NCBI GenBank assembly: GCA_023433205.1
Contig: JAEZDS010000158.1
Coordinates: 1-14,011 of the forward strand
DNA length: 14,011 nucleotides
Reading direction: 5' to 3'
DNA from: Bacteroidota bacterium
GTDB lineage: Bacteria > Bacteroidota > Bacteroidia > B-17B0 > Aurantibacillaceae
The notes below the pieces were generated by a model. That model worked only from the letters and a program-made list of their open reading frames with translations, made no database searches and was not told where the DNA came from. The position numbers were made by a program, and so were the translations under genes. Below, one piece after another: positions 6,427-14,011 of the stretch. Numbering within the stretch: position 1 is the first letter of the stretch; each line of letters starts with the position of its first letter.

Positions 6427-7113
6427 ATGAAGGAAAACAAAACAGAACTTATTACTTACCTCGAGCAGTTTGTATCAGAAAGGCGTTTACAGCGTTTTGA
6501 GGAAGTATTGTCGCACCGCACCTCACACATGCATGTGGTGCTTGAGAATATTTTCCAGGCCCATAATGCAAGCGCAGTACTAAGAAGCTGTGACTGTTTT
6601 GGCATTCAGCACGTACATTTTATTGAGAACCGCAACAGACTCCGTATTAGCGAAGAGGTTGCGATGGGAAGCAGCAGCTGGCTGACCATTCACCGGCATA
6701 ATGAACAGGAGAACAACACAGTTGCTGCGCTCAGTCGTTTAAGATCTGAAGGCTTCCGGATAGTTGTTACCTCTCCTCATAAAAAAGGCTATACACCCGC
6801 CACACTGCCCGCAGATAAAAAGTTTGCCCTGGTATTCGGTACAGAACTTGAGGGTGTTTCGCAGAAGGCACTTGAAATGGCAGATGATTTTCTTTCACTG
6901 CCCATGTTTGGATTTACCGAAAGTTTTAACGTAAGTGTGTGCGCGGCGCTTTGTATGTACGACCTCAGCAGAAGGATCAGAACTGAGGTGCCGGGCTGGG
7001 AACTGGAAGCGGCGGAGCGCGAAGCGGTTTACTATTCCTGGCTGCTGGCCAGTATCGATCACAGCGAGGCCATAGTAAAGGATTTTCTACAAAAGAAAAA
7101 GATCGGAGGCTAA
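6427..7113 (+). CDS. trmH: TrmH-family tRNA/rRNA 2'-O-methyltransferase (SPOUT)
   Basis: A 228-residue SPOUT-fold RNA methyltransferase that transfers a methyl group from S-adenosylmethionine to a ribose 2'-OH; the classical TrmH target is G18 of tRNA. All three knot motifs are visible: HNASAVLRSCD (residues 46-56) with the catalytic-type Arg53, FGTELEGVS (137-145), and LPMFGFTESFNVSVCAA (158-174), where Asn168 and the following Ser fit the family. The N-terminal helix region contains YLEQFVSERRLQRFEEVL. The open frame reaches a TTG at 6406, but the ATG at 6427 gives the usual N-terminus and lies just after a promoter element, so I chose it. It stands alone on this strand and its end overlaps the convergent hemW by 27 bp. 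G18 specificity is inferred from family resemblance; a 23S rRNA target cannot be excluded. Confidence 0.87.
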   Translation: MKENKTELITYLEQFVSERRLQRFEEVLSHRTSHMHVVLENIFQAHNASAVLRSCDCFGIQHVHFIENRNRLRISEEVAMGSSSWLTIHRHNEQENNTVAALSRLRSEGFRIVVTSPHKKGYTPATLPADKKFALVFGTELEGVSQKALEMADDFLSLPMFGFTESFNVSVCAALCMYDLSRRIRTEVPGWELEAAEREAVYYSWLLASIDHSEAIVKDFLQKKKIGG

Positions 7114-8235
7114 ACCATCTGCCAGCAATTTCGCCTCCTTGCTTAAAGTCACAACATTGTTTTGTGTGATAAAAAGCCCACCTTTTAACTTAATGCCTTT
7201 TTTAAAGTGAGAAAGCGCACCGGCACCAAAATTTTCTTCGATCTCACGCATATCGCACCCCCACATTGTTCTTAACCTGGTTAAAATATACTCGTTGTAT
7301 CGGTCTTTAACCGTTAGTTCCTCGCGCTCGCTGAAATTCCCCCCCTCCTGTAACGCTTTTATATACTGCAAATTGTTCCTGACATTCCATTGCCTTGAAG
7401 CACCATCAAAAGAATGTGCTGATGGACCAATACCCAGGTAGGGTTTTTGTTTCCAATAATTGCTGTTATGAACTGCCTCCCTGCCTGGTCTGGCAAAATT
7501 GCTGACCTCGTAGTGGAGAAACCCATTATCTGCAAGAAAATCGCTCATACTATTGAACTGCCGCGCGCTTAATGTTTCGTTTACAGGCGGCTCAATACCA
7601 TGCTTTATATTATGGTACAGCAAGGTTTTTTGTTCAACGGTAAGGTTGTATGAAGAGATGTGTGGTACATTCAAGTCAATAACGGTCTGTAATGTTTGGG
7701 CCCAGCTGTTATCGTCCTGAAAACGGCTTCCATAGATAAGGTCCAGGCTGATGTTTTCGAATCCTGTGTCCTGCGCCCTCTTCACGGCATCAAGTCCCTG
7801 TGCTGCGGTATGAGCCCTGTTCATCCAGCGCAGTTCCTCATCATTAAAACTCTGCAAACCAAGACTGATCCGATTGATGCCGAATTTTTTCCAGGTATCC
7901 AGCATACTGCTGCTTATATCGTCAGGATTGGCCTCAATGGTGAGCTCGGCGCTTTTATCCCAGGCGAAATGTTTGTAAAGCTGTTCAAAAATTATGGCCA
8001 GCTCCTTTTCCTGCAGTAAACTTGGTGTTCCTCCACCTATATATATGCTTTGCAGGTCGCGCTCTGCAAGATAAGCCGCTCGCCTGTATATTTCTTCTGC
8101 AAGAGCCTTTACCAGCAGGGGAACCGTTTGCAGCCCCGTACTGAAATGGAAGTCGCAATAAGTGCAGGCTTTCCTGCAAAATGGAATATGTATGTAAATG
8201 CCCGCCAAAGCTGCTGCCACAAAGGTACTCCGCAT
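7087..8235 (-). CDS. hemW: Radical SAM heme chaperone HemW
   Basis: 382 residues, the usual HemW length. The N-terminus has the iron-sulfur motif CxxxCxxC with Cys20, Cys24 and Cys27 in IPFCRKACTYCDF. These are followed by the SAM-binding GGGTPS (67-72), EANPDD (101-106), ISLGLQSF (123-130), the HYEVSNFARPG...HNSNYW block (241-261) and GPSAHSF (270-276), then the HemN_C-type C-terminal domain. HemW binds heme and is thought to deliver it to cytochromes. It was long mislabelled as oxygen-independent coproporphyrinogen oxidase. The CxxxCxxC motif without the extra HemN cysteine context and the HNSNYW block favour HemW. The ATG at 8235 gives nine residues before LAGIYIHIPF; a TTG at 8208 would give the shorter N-terminus common in relatives and is an alternative. 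It is convergent with the TrmH-like gene and divergent from the OmpA-like gene. Confidence 0.93.
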   Translation of the reverse strand: MRSTFVAAALAGIYIHIPFCRKACTYCDFHFSTGLQTVPLLVKALAEEIYRRAAYLAERDLQSIYIGGGTPSLLQEKELAIIFEQLYKHFAWDKSAELTIEANPDDISSSMLDTWKKFGINRISLGLQSFNDEELRWMNRAHTAAQGLDAVKRAQDTGFENISLDLIYGSRFQDDNSWAQTLQTVIDLNVPHISSYNLTVEQKTLLYHNIKHGIEPPVNETLSARQFNSMSDFLADNGFLHYEVSNFARPGREAVHNSNYWKQKPYLGIGPSAHSFDGASRQWNVRNNLQYIKALQEGGNFSEREELTVKDRYNEYILTRLRTMWGCDMREIEENFGAGALSHFKKGIKLKGGLFITQNNVVTLSKEAKLLADGLASDLFLL

Positions 8236-8269
8236 TAATCAGAACTCGGGCAATCTGTGCCTGAATGCG

Positions 8270-8301
8270 CAGAAATAAGTAAACATTCTGAAATTTTCAA
8301 A
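8270..8301 (-). promoter_or_regulatory. Candidate hemW promoter (TTTG-N20-TATTTCTG)
   Basis: On the minus strand, TTTG at 8301-8298 is followed after exactly 20 bases by TATTTCTG (8277-8270), a seven-of-eight match to TAnnTTTG at the expected spacing. The predicted start near 8263 gives a leader of about 28 nt before the ATG at 8235. This is the only candidate in the window with a full TTTG -33 element at proper spacing. Confidence 0.5.
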
Positions 8302-8312
8302 AAAGGGGAAAA

Positions 8313-8345
8313 TTTAAAGGATTTTAAAAATAATCGTTATTTTAG
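8313..8345 (+). promoter_or_regulatory. Candidate promoter of the OmpA-family gene (TTTA-N21-TATTTTAG)
   Basis: TATTTTAG at 8338-8345 matches seven of eight positions of TAnnTTTG, with TTTA (8313-8316) 21 bases upstream. A start near 8352 leaves a leader of about 20 nt before the ATG at 8373. The surrounding sequence is strongly AT-rich, so chance matches are more likely here. Confidence 0.35.
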
Positions 8346-8372
8346 CACCCGACATAAACTTTTCAATTGCGT

Positions 8373-10439
8373 ATGGAAAAATTCACAAGGCTAACTTTAA
8401 CCGTTTTAGCGGTAATAACCCTTTCATTATCAGGATTTTCGCAAAAGGTGCTAAAGAAAGCTGACGCCGCTTATGAAGCTAAACAGTACTTTGATGCGAT
8501 CAATTATTATAAGCAGGCTTATCCAAGCGCGACAAAAGACAAAAGAGGGCTCATTCTTTTCAGAATGGGAGTGGCTTCACAGAAGATAAACGATTACAGA
8601 GCGGCTGAGGCCAACCTCAACAAAGCAGTTGCCGCCAATTATGGAGACCCTGAAGTTTACCGTCATCTCGCCGAGGTGCTGAAAACCCAGACCAAGTATC
8701 CTGAAGCGATTGTTGAGTATAAAAATTATAAGGCCAAAGGTGGTGATCCTAAAGTGGCCGATATTGGCATTAAATCCTGTGAGCTGGCACAGCAATGGAT
8801 GGACAATCCAATGCGTTACCAGGTTGAGAACATTGCGCTGATAAATTCAAAGGCCCGCGATTATGCTCCCTGCTTCAGCGACAAACGTTACAAGACGATC
8901 ATCATCAGTTCAAACAGACCCGGCTCATTGGGCGGACAGGATGCCAATACAGGTGAGAACAAAGGCGACCTCTGGGAAGCCAAACTTGCAAAGAACGGCA
9001 AATGGTCAACCCCTGTACTGCTACCTCCATCGGTTAGTACGCCGGTAAACGAAGGCCGTGCATGGGTAACCAAAAGAGGCGATTACATTTTCTTTACCCG
9101 TTGTCCTGAAGAGAAGAACGTGGAGAACAAATGCGGTATATATATGTGTAAAAAGCAGGGAAGTACCTGGGGGCCTGCCACCAAACTTCCATTTGTAAGT
9201 GACTCGGTTACTTTCGCGCATCCAACCATGTCAACCGACGGCAAGACACTTTATTTTGTTTCTAATATGAGTGGCGGCTATGGCAAGATGGATATTTACA
9301 GCTGTACTTTTAATTCAAGGACAAACGTATGGGGCCAGCCAAAAAATCTGGGGCCTAACGTTAACACTGCCGGCAATGAGGTTTATCCTTCAGTTTCCGA
9401 CGATGGCAAAAAACTTTACTTTACCTCTGATTACCATCCTGGTTTGGGCGGACTTGACATGTTTGTAACCGACATTACACCAGACGGAAAGTTCAATAAA
9501 CCAATTGAAAATCTTAAGTATCCACTTAATTCCTCTTTCGACGATTTTGGGATCGTTTTTGAGGGCCGCAAACAGCGCGGTTATTTTACCAGTAACCGTG
9601 AAGGCGGACGTGGTGAGGATGACATCTGGAGCTTCAACCTGCCTACAATGGTATTTAATGTAGCTGGAAATGTGTTCAGCGAAGGTGATCCAAATACCGG
9701 CAAAGGAAAAGGTGAGACCGTTGAAGCCGTTAAAGTAAAAGTAATCGGCAGCGACGGATCTATCAGCGAAATGTCAACCGGTGCCGATGGTGCATATAAA
9801 TTCAAACTAAAGGAACAGAACACCTATACTGTTTCAACCGAGACGGGTAAAAATTCAAAATCGAAGACCCACGATAAGGATGGCTTCCTTGCCAATACCG
9901 ATGCGCGGGTTATCACCACGGTTGGCGAATCAAACAACAAGGATTTTGTTGCTGATTTTGCGGTAAAACCCGTTGTAAGAGAACTGAGGCTTCCTGAGAT
10001 CCAGTATGAGCTGGGTAGCGCTGCGTTGCTGCCAAGCTCTAAAGACTCGCTGGAATATCTTTATAACATTCTTAAAGACAATCCTTCTATCAGTGTAGAG
10101 CTGAGTGCTCACACCGACAGCAGGGGCAGCGATTCTGAGAACATGAAGCTTTCGCAGGCACGCGCTCAGTCGTGCGTTGACTTCCTTGTGAATGAAAAGA
10201 AGGTGAATCCTAAACGTCTTGTTGCAAAGGGTTACGGTGAATCACAACTGCTTGTTTCTGACGCTGTGATAAACAAAGCCAGAACACAACAGGAAAAAGA
10301 AGCGCTGCATCAGAAAAACCGTCGTACAACCTTCAGGGTACTTAACTTCGACTTTTTTGACCCCAATGCGCCAAAAGCAGCAAAACCAAACAGAAGTCCT
10401 GATGACGAAGACGCTGAAGAGGATTTTGAAGAAGAATAA
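8373..10439 (+). CDS. OmpA-family envelope protein with TPR, PD40 propeller and carboxypeptidase-like domains (PorE-like architecture)
   Basis: 688 residues from the ATG at 8373; the frame also opens at a TTG two codons earlier. Order of parts: signal peptide (1-23, ending LSGFSQ, no lipobox Cys); TPR-like helices (about 25-140: YFDAINYYKQAY, YRAAEANLNKAV, YPEAIVEYKNY); a PD40-type propeller with four recurring SNxxGGxGxxD(I/L/M)-like turns near residues 180-200, 297-310, 352-365 and 407-420; a small beta-sandwich (about 428-530); and an OmpA C-terminal peptidoglycan-binding domain (about 535-657) with the HTDSRG and LSQARA motifs. The tail is very acidic. This set and order matches PorE (PG1058), a type IX secretion component of Porphyromonas gingivalis, although PorE is a lipoprotein and this one is not. 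It probably links outer-membrane or periplasmic machinery to peptidoglycan; membership in the secretion system is inference. It has its own terminator, so it is likely monocistronic. Confidence 0.85.
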   Translation: MEKFTRLTLTVLAVITLSLSGFSQKVLKKADAAYEAKQYFDAINYYKQAYPSATKDKRGLILFRMGVASQKINDYRAAEANLNKAVAANYGDPEVYRHLAEVLKTQTKYPEAIVEYKNYKAKGGDPKVADIGIKSCELAQQWMDNPMRYQVENIALINSKARDYAPCFSDKRYKTIIISSNRPGSLGGQDANTGENKGDLWEAKLAKNGKWSTPVLLPPSVSTPVNEGRAWVTKRGDYIFFTRCPEEKNVENKCGIYMCKKQGSTWGPATKLPFVSDSVTFAHPTMSTDGKTLYFVSNMSGGYGKMDIYSCTFNSRTNVWGQPKNLGPNVNTAGNEVYPSVSDDGKKLYFTSDYHPGLGGLDMFVTDITPDGKFNKPIENLKYPLNSSFDDFGIVFEGRKQRGYFTSNREGGRGEDDIWSFNLPTMVFNVAGNVFSEGDPNTGKGKGETVEAVKVKVIGSDGSISEMSTGADGAYKFKLKEQNTYTVSTETGKNSKSKTHDKDGFLANTDARVITTVGESNNKDFVADFAVKPVVRELRLPEIQYELGSAALLPSSKDSLEYLYNILKDNPSISVELSAHTDSRGSDSENMKLSQARAQSCVDFLVNEKKVNPKRLVAKGYGESQLLVSDAVINKARTQQEKEALHQKNRRTTFRVLNFDFFDPNAPKAAKPNRSPDDEDAEEDFEEE

Positions 10440-10459
10440 TATTCATAGAAATTGAAAAG

Positions 10460-10487
10460 AAAAGGTCGCAGCTTCTGCGGCCTTTTT
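10460..10487 (+). terminator. Rho-independent terminator after the OmpA-family gene
   Basis: AAAAGGTCGCAG (10460-10471) pairs with CTGCGGCCTTTT (10475-10486), one G-T wobble, across a 3-nt loop CTT, and runs into a T-tract. It begins 20 bases after the stop codon and ends 20 bases before the helicase ATG, so it should separate the two genes at least partly. Confidence 0.85.
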
Positions 10488-10495
10488 CTATTTTT

Positions 10496-10500
10496 AGGAG
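10496..10500 (+). promoter_or_regulatory. Shine-Dalgarno site AGGAG of the helicase-nuclease gene
   Basis: AGGAG lies 6 nt before the ATG at 10507 and fixes that start. It stands out because the other genes in this window lack an obvious Shine-Dalgarno site. The adjacent TATTTTTA (10489-10496) resembles a -7 box, but a start there would leave almost no leader. Confidence 0.6.
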
Positions 10501-10506
10501 CGGCCA

Positions 10507-13500
10507 ATGAAAAATTTTGTGGTGTATAAATCCGGCGCCGGAAGCGGTAAAACGTTTACGCTGGTAAAGGAATACCTTCGACTGTCACTGCACGATGAAA
10601 ACAGGCTTCTCCATAACTACCGGAGAATACTTGCCGTAACATTCACAAACAAAGCAGCGGCCGAAATGAAAAGCAGGGTAATCAGCGCTCTGAGCGAACT
10701 TTCGCAGGATGCTGAGGCAGGTATCACCGGCAGGATCCTCTGTAAAGAGCTGGGCGTAAAACCTGCAGAACTACGCCGGCGGGCCGGAATAGTATTAACC
10801 CACCTGCTGCACCACTACAGCGATTTTGCAATTGGAACCATTGACAGTTTTACGCACCGTATTGTACGCACTTTTGCTCAGGAGCTTGACCTGCCGGTAA
10901 ACTTTAATGTTGAACTTGATGCCGCAGGATTCTACGAAAAAGTGATAGCGCAATTGCTAGCCAAAGTAGGAGAAGATGAACAGATAAGCAGACTGCTGAA
11001 AGAGTACGTACTTAACCGCGCAGAAGACAATGCCTTCTGGGACCCGGAGTCTGGTATGAGGGAATTCACGGCGTTGCTGCTGAAGGAAGATGCCGGAGAA
11101 TATCTTGAAAAATTAAAACAATACAATGCAGGTGATCTGGAGAATTTCCACCGGCAATTCCTCGACTTTATTAAACACTACCGCAACAATCTTAAGCAGA
11201 TCTCCGCCAAAGCGATTGAACTTATCTCTTCTTCTGCTCTCAGTGACGATGATTTTATTTATAAGAAATCGGGGCCGCAAACCTTTTTTAAAAAATGTTC
11301 CGCCGGCGAGGCCGGACCCGTAGAAAGCCAGGGCACGAGATTACAAGCCGCCATGCGGGAAAACAGATGGGCCGGAAAGGGGCAGAACGAAGAGAAACTA
11401 AGCGGGCTGGGACCGGCCTTAACCGCAATAGCGCAGGAGCTGACAGATTTTATAGACAAAAATCACCGCTACTACGCCATCTGTGAAGTGCTTTCAAAAC
11501 AAATGTACGGACTGATGCTGCTCAAAAAGATAGAAGAGATCAGCCGGGAACAGAAGGAGGAAGAACGTATTGTTTTTATATCTGAATTCAACAACAAGAT
11601 CTTTAATCTGGTGAATGAAGAGCCCGCCCCATTTATTTATGAGCGCCTGGGTGAACGTTATCAGCATTATCTTCTCGATGAGTTTCAGGACACCAGCAGC
11701 CTGCAATGGCAAAACTTGTTGCCATTGCTCGATAACGCCCTCGCCGGAGGCTGGTACAACCTGGTGGTTGGCGATGGAAAACAAAGCATTTACCGCTGGA
11801 GAAACGCCAATGTAAGACAGTTCGCAGCATTGCCGGAGATAGAGAACAGCGGCAACAGTGCTGTGGCCGGTGAAAGGGCACAGTCACTAAAACGAAATTT
11901 TGATTCGCAGGCGCTCAACACTAATTTTCGCAGCAGTACCACAGTGGTTGAGTTCAACAATGCGCTTTTCAGTCACATAAAATCTCTTGCTCTGAATGAC
12001 TCACTTCTTAAGATCTATGAGTCGAATGAACAGAAAGTTCATAGCAGCGAGTCAGGTTTTGTAACGGTAAATACCGGCGCTGTTGCTCCCGATGAACTTG
12101 GCGGACTTAACTGCGCGCTAAGCCTGCAATACATTGAAGCCGCGATACAGGACGGCTACAAATACAGCGACATTTGTGTGCTCAGCAGGCGCAACCAGCA
12201 CGGCAGTGAAATAGCGGCCTTCCTCGTGCAGAATAACATACCGGTTGTATCTTCAGAATCGCTGCTCCTTAAGCATAACCTGGAGGTTAACACAATTATC
12301 AGTTATCTGCGTACACTCATCGATCCACGCGACCTGGTAAGCGCTGCAGCTGTTATCACTTATCTATTCCACCGCAAAAGAATAGACAGCCAGGCGCTGG
12401 ACCTTTATCTCAAAAGACTAACGGCTGGGCTATCGCTGGCCGCCATTCTTGAAGAAGCCGTAATGCAGCCCGGGGAGGAGGACAGGCTGAAAAACCTCGC
12501 AGATCACTGTCTTAATATTATCAAAGCCCTTCACATGACTGATGAAGCACATCAGTATGTGCGGTTCTTCCTCGATGAGGTGAATGAATTTCTGGTCACC
12601 AGGGGCCCCAACATCAGCGCTTTCCTGGAATACTGGGACTACAGAAAAGAAAAAGCCTCACTTATCATTCCTGACTCTACCAATGCGGTAAAGATCATGA
12701 CCATCCACGCGAGCAAAGGACTTGAATTCCCGGTTGTTATCATCCCCTACTGCAACTGGCCGGTGTACCGTATGGCCCAAACCTGGGTGCATGTTGATCA
12801 GAAAGAAGTGCAGCTGCCTGTGGGAGTGATCAAACACAACAAACAGGCTGAGAATTCGGGCTTCGGCGAACAGATAGAAAAAGAAAAACAGGAACAGCTG
12901 CTCGACAACCTCAACCTTCTGTACGTAGGGCTTACACGTGCAGTTAACCGCATGCATCTGATCTGTAACAAAAGCAGCGGACAAAAGGCCCCATTGGTTT
13001 CCGACTGGATCGGCAAATACATAAGTTTCAGGACAGGGCAGGCAGAGGCCGGCTTTTACTCGGAAGGTGCGGCCACAAAAAAATCAGCATCGCATAAAAA
13101 ACCTGAGCAGAACATTTTTGAATTGGAGCCGGTAAAATTCGGAGATACCGCTGACCGCATCCGGATCAAATCCTCCTTCAGAAATTCCGGAACTGCCGAT
13201 GCATTGCGAACAGGTACGCTGATGCACGAACTGCTTTCAGCTATTGACAGCGTGGCAGATATTACAAATGCTGTTGAAGCGGCCGCAGGCAGAGGAGATT
13301 TTAGTCCGTCAGAAGCCGGCAAAGTACAGTCAGCACTACACGAGCTCCTCACCAGGCCCGAGATAGCACCGTACTTCGCCCCTTCGCTGCACTTAAAAAA
13401 GGAAGCGGAACTGCTTACCACAGAAGGCGATATACTCAGGCCCGACAGGGTGGTGTTTATGGATGACACAACAGTGATCATTGATTATAAAACCGGTGCC

Positions 13501-13626
13501 ACGCAGGCCACAAAATACAGCGCACAGCTTAACAGATACAGACAGGCACTCCTTGAAATGGGTCATAAAAATGTAAAAAATCTGCTCATATACACCGACA
13601 GCGGACAGGTGGTTGAGGTAAAATAA
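10507..13626 (+). CDS. UvrD/RecB-family (AddA-like) helicase with C-terminal PD-(D/E)XK nuclease
   Basis: A 1039-residue superfamily 1 helicase-nuclease. Helicase motifs in order: Walker A GAGSGKT (10-16), Ia AVTFTNKAAAEM (43-54), Ib GTIDSFTHR (110-118), motif II DEFQD (391-395), III GDGKQSIYRWR (422-432), IV NTNFRSS (471-477), V MTIHASKGLEF (731-741) and VI YVGLTRAVNR (806-815). The C-terminal domain has the RecB-nuclease residues: His907, Asp980, the D-Y-K triplet at 993-995 and QLNRY (1007-1011), all apparently intact. Such enzymes unwind and resect double-strand breaks for RecA loading; AddA works with AddB, RecB with RecC and RecD. No partner gene is in the window: the upstream neighbour is the OmpA-like gene behind a terminator, and the downstream one is a peptidase. 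Family and catalytic integrity are clear; the AddA assignment over a RecB or stand-alone type is tentative. Confidence 0.92.
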   Translation: MKNFVVYKSGAGSGKTFTLVKEYLRLSLHDENRLLHNYRRILAVTFTNKAAAEMKSRVISALSELSQDAEAGITGRILCKELGVKPAELRRRAGIVLTHLLHHYSDFAIGTIDSFTHRIVRTFAQELDLPVNFNVELDAAGFYEKVIAQLLAKVGEDEQISRLLKEYVLNRAEDNAFWDPESGMREFTALLLKEDAGEYLEKLKQYNAGDLENFHRQFLDFIKHYRNNLKQISAKAIELISSSALSDDDFIYKKSGPQTFFKKCSAGEAGPVESQGTRLQAAMRENRWAGKGQNEEKLSGLGPALTAIAQELTDFIDKNHRYYAICEVLSKQMYGLMLLKKIEEISREQKEEERIVFISEFNNKIFNLVNEEPAPFIYERLGERYQHYLLDEFQDTSSLQWQNLLPLLDNALAGGWYNLVVGDGKQSIYRWRNANVRQFAALPEIENSGNSAVAGERAQSLKRNFDSQALNTNFRSSTTVVEFNNALFSHIKSLALNDSLLKIYESNEQKVHSSESGFVTVNTGAVAPDELGGLNCALSLQYIEAAIQDGYKYSDICVLSRRNQHGSEIAAFLVQNNIPVVSSESLLLKHNLEVNTIISYLRTLIDPRDLVSAAAVITYLFHRKRIDSQALDLYLKRLTAGLSLAAILEEAVMQPGEEDRLKNLADHCLNIIKALHMTDEAHQYVRFFLDEVNEFLVTRGPNISAFLEYWDYRKEKASLIIPDSTNAVKIMTIHASKGLEFPVVIIPYCNWPVYRMAQTWVHVDQKEVQLPVGVIKHNKQAENSGFGEQIEKEKQEQLLDNLNLLYVGLTRAVNRMHLICNKSSGQKAPLVSDWIGKYISFRTGQAEAGFYSEGAATKKSASHKKPEQNIFELEPVKFGDTADRIRIKSSFRNSGTADALRTGTLMHELLSAIDSVADITNAVEAAAGRGDFSPSEAGKVQSALHELLTRPEIAPYFAPSLHLKKEAELLTTEGDILRPDRVVFMDDTTVIIDYKTGATQATKYSAQLNRYRQALLEMGHKNVKNLLIYTDSGQVVEVK

Positions 13627-13627
13627 T

Positions 13628-13635
13628 TATCTTCG
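13628..13635 (+). promoter_or_regulatory. Weak -7-like element (TATCTTCG) before the peptidase gene
   Basis: TATCTTCG matches seven of eight positions of TAnnTTTG, just after the helicase stop, and would leave a leader of about 27 nt. No TTTG lies 19-21 bp upstream, so the peptidase may instead be read through from the helicase 43 bp upstream. Confidence 0.3.
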
Positions 13636-13669
13636 TTTTTCTCGGATAAGCTCCAAACCCACTTAAGTC

Positions 13670-14011
13670 ATGATCAGAAAAATTACCGGAACTTTTGCAG
13701 GCATATTCCTGCTTGCAGCAACTTTAACCACAAACATTGCATCTGCGCAGAAACCAGGGATAAACCTTGCGCATATCGATACCAGCCACAACCCATGCCA
13801 GGATTTTTACCATTTCTGCAATGGCAAGTGGCAGAGCACCTTTGTGCTGCCTGAGAGTGACGCCCGTTACGGTAGCTTTAACGAGATAAATGAGAACAAC
13901 CTGGGAAAGATCAGGGCCATTTATGAGGCTGCTGCGCGTAATAACAATGCCCAAAAAAACACCGATGCACGCCGGCTGCATAACTTTTATGTTACTGCCA
14001 TGGATTCGCTC
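13670..14011 (+). CDS. M13-family (neprilysin/PepO-like) metallopeptidase, N-terminal part (truncated by window edge)
   Basis: An ATG at 13670 opens a frame of 114 codons that runs off the right edge. Residues 1-26 form a signal peptide (basic MIRK start, hydrophobic GIFLLAATL core, end ASA). The mature start has the M13 N-terminal signature: NPCQDFYHFCNGKW (residues 42-55), followed by a segment like the family's 'IPxxxxRYGSFNEINENN'. M13 enzymes are zinc endopeptidases acting on small peptides outside the cytoplasm; full-length members are about 670-700 residues. The zinc site (HExxH) and the ExxxD helix lie beyond the window, so catalytic integrity cannot be judged. In this phylum such proteins are often periplasmic or lipid-anchored; no lipobox is seen here. 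It is on the same strand as the helicase with a 43-bp gap and no terminator. Confidence 0.88.
   Translation, partial: MIRKITGTFAGIFLLAATLTTNIASAQKPGINLAHIDTSHNPCQDFYHFCNGKWQSTFVLPESDARYGSFNEINENNLGKIRAIYEAAARNNNAQKNTDARRLHNFYVTAMDSL

Noticed and set aside
10489..10496. TATTTTTA as a -7 promoter box for the helicase
   Set aside because: A start site from it would remove or truncate the well-placed AGGAG site, so it is probably just the terminator's T-rich tail.
13056..13481. 141-codon minus-strand frame
   Set aside because: Antisense to the nuclease domain of the helicase, where the catalytic residues are in the plus-strand frame.
1..14011. Mobile element, CRISPR array, toxin-antitoxin or defence island
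   Set aside because: No transposase, integrase, spaced direct repeats or paired small toxin-like genes were seen. Content is consistent with an ordinary chromosomal region.

Overview
The window looks like chromosomal DNA of a member of the phylum Bacteroidota. Evidence: TAnnTTTG-type promoter elements in front of several genes, few Shine-Dalgarno sites, A-rich leaders, and characteristic gene families (a secreted beta-helix protein, a TonB-dependent receptor next to a beta-propeller lipoprotein, a TPR/PD40/OmpA envelope protein). Class or order cannot be settled from the sequence. I see no insertion sequence, prophage, CRISPR array, tRNA or rRNA.

Layout. 1-477 (-) is the N-terminal part of a secreted beta-helix protein, cut by the window edge. 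478-1143 is a gene-poor gap with one distant inverted repeat. 1144-1885 (+) holds two tandem short single-stranded-DNA-binding proteins, closed by a hairpin terminator at 1906-1939 that could also serve the opposite strand. 6336 down to 1943 (-) is one probable transcription unit: a TATATTTG promoter, a cobalamin riboswitch, a BtuB-like TonB-dependent receptor, a beta-propeller lipoprotein overlapping it by 11 nt, and a GT-B glycosyltransferase with no ATG start. 6427-7113 (+) is a TrmH-like tRNA methyltransferase whose 3' end overlaps the convergent hemW (7087-8235, -) by 27 bp. 8373-10439 (+) is a large TPR/propeller/OmpA protein followed by a terminator. 10507-13626 (+) is a RecB/AddA-like helicase-nuclease. 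13670 to the right edge is the start of an M13 metallopeptidase.

How the genes work together. The clearest functional unit is the B12 operon. The riboswitch should repress it when cobalamin is plentiful. The receptor and the surface propeller protein resemble the BtuB/BtuG corrinoid importer of gut Bacteroides. The glycosyltransferase, lying downstream without a visible internal terminator, is the unexpected member. The other genes are individual housekeeping or envelope functions: ssDNA binding, tRNA 2'-O-methylation, heme chaperoning, envelope anchoring, double-strand-break processing and peptide hydrolysis. The points most worth a second look are the B12-controlled glycosyltransferase with its apparently non-ATG start, and the paired SSBs that both lack the acidic C-terminal tip.
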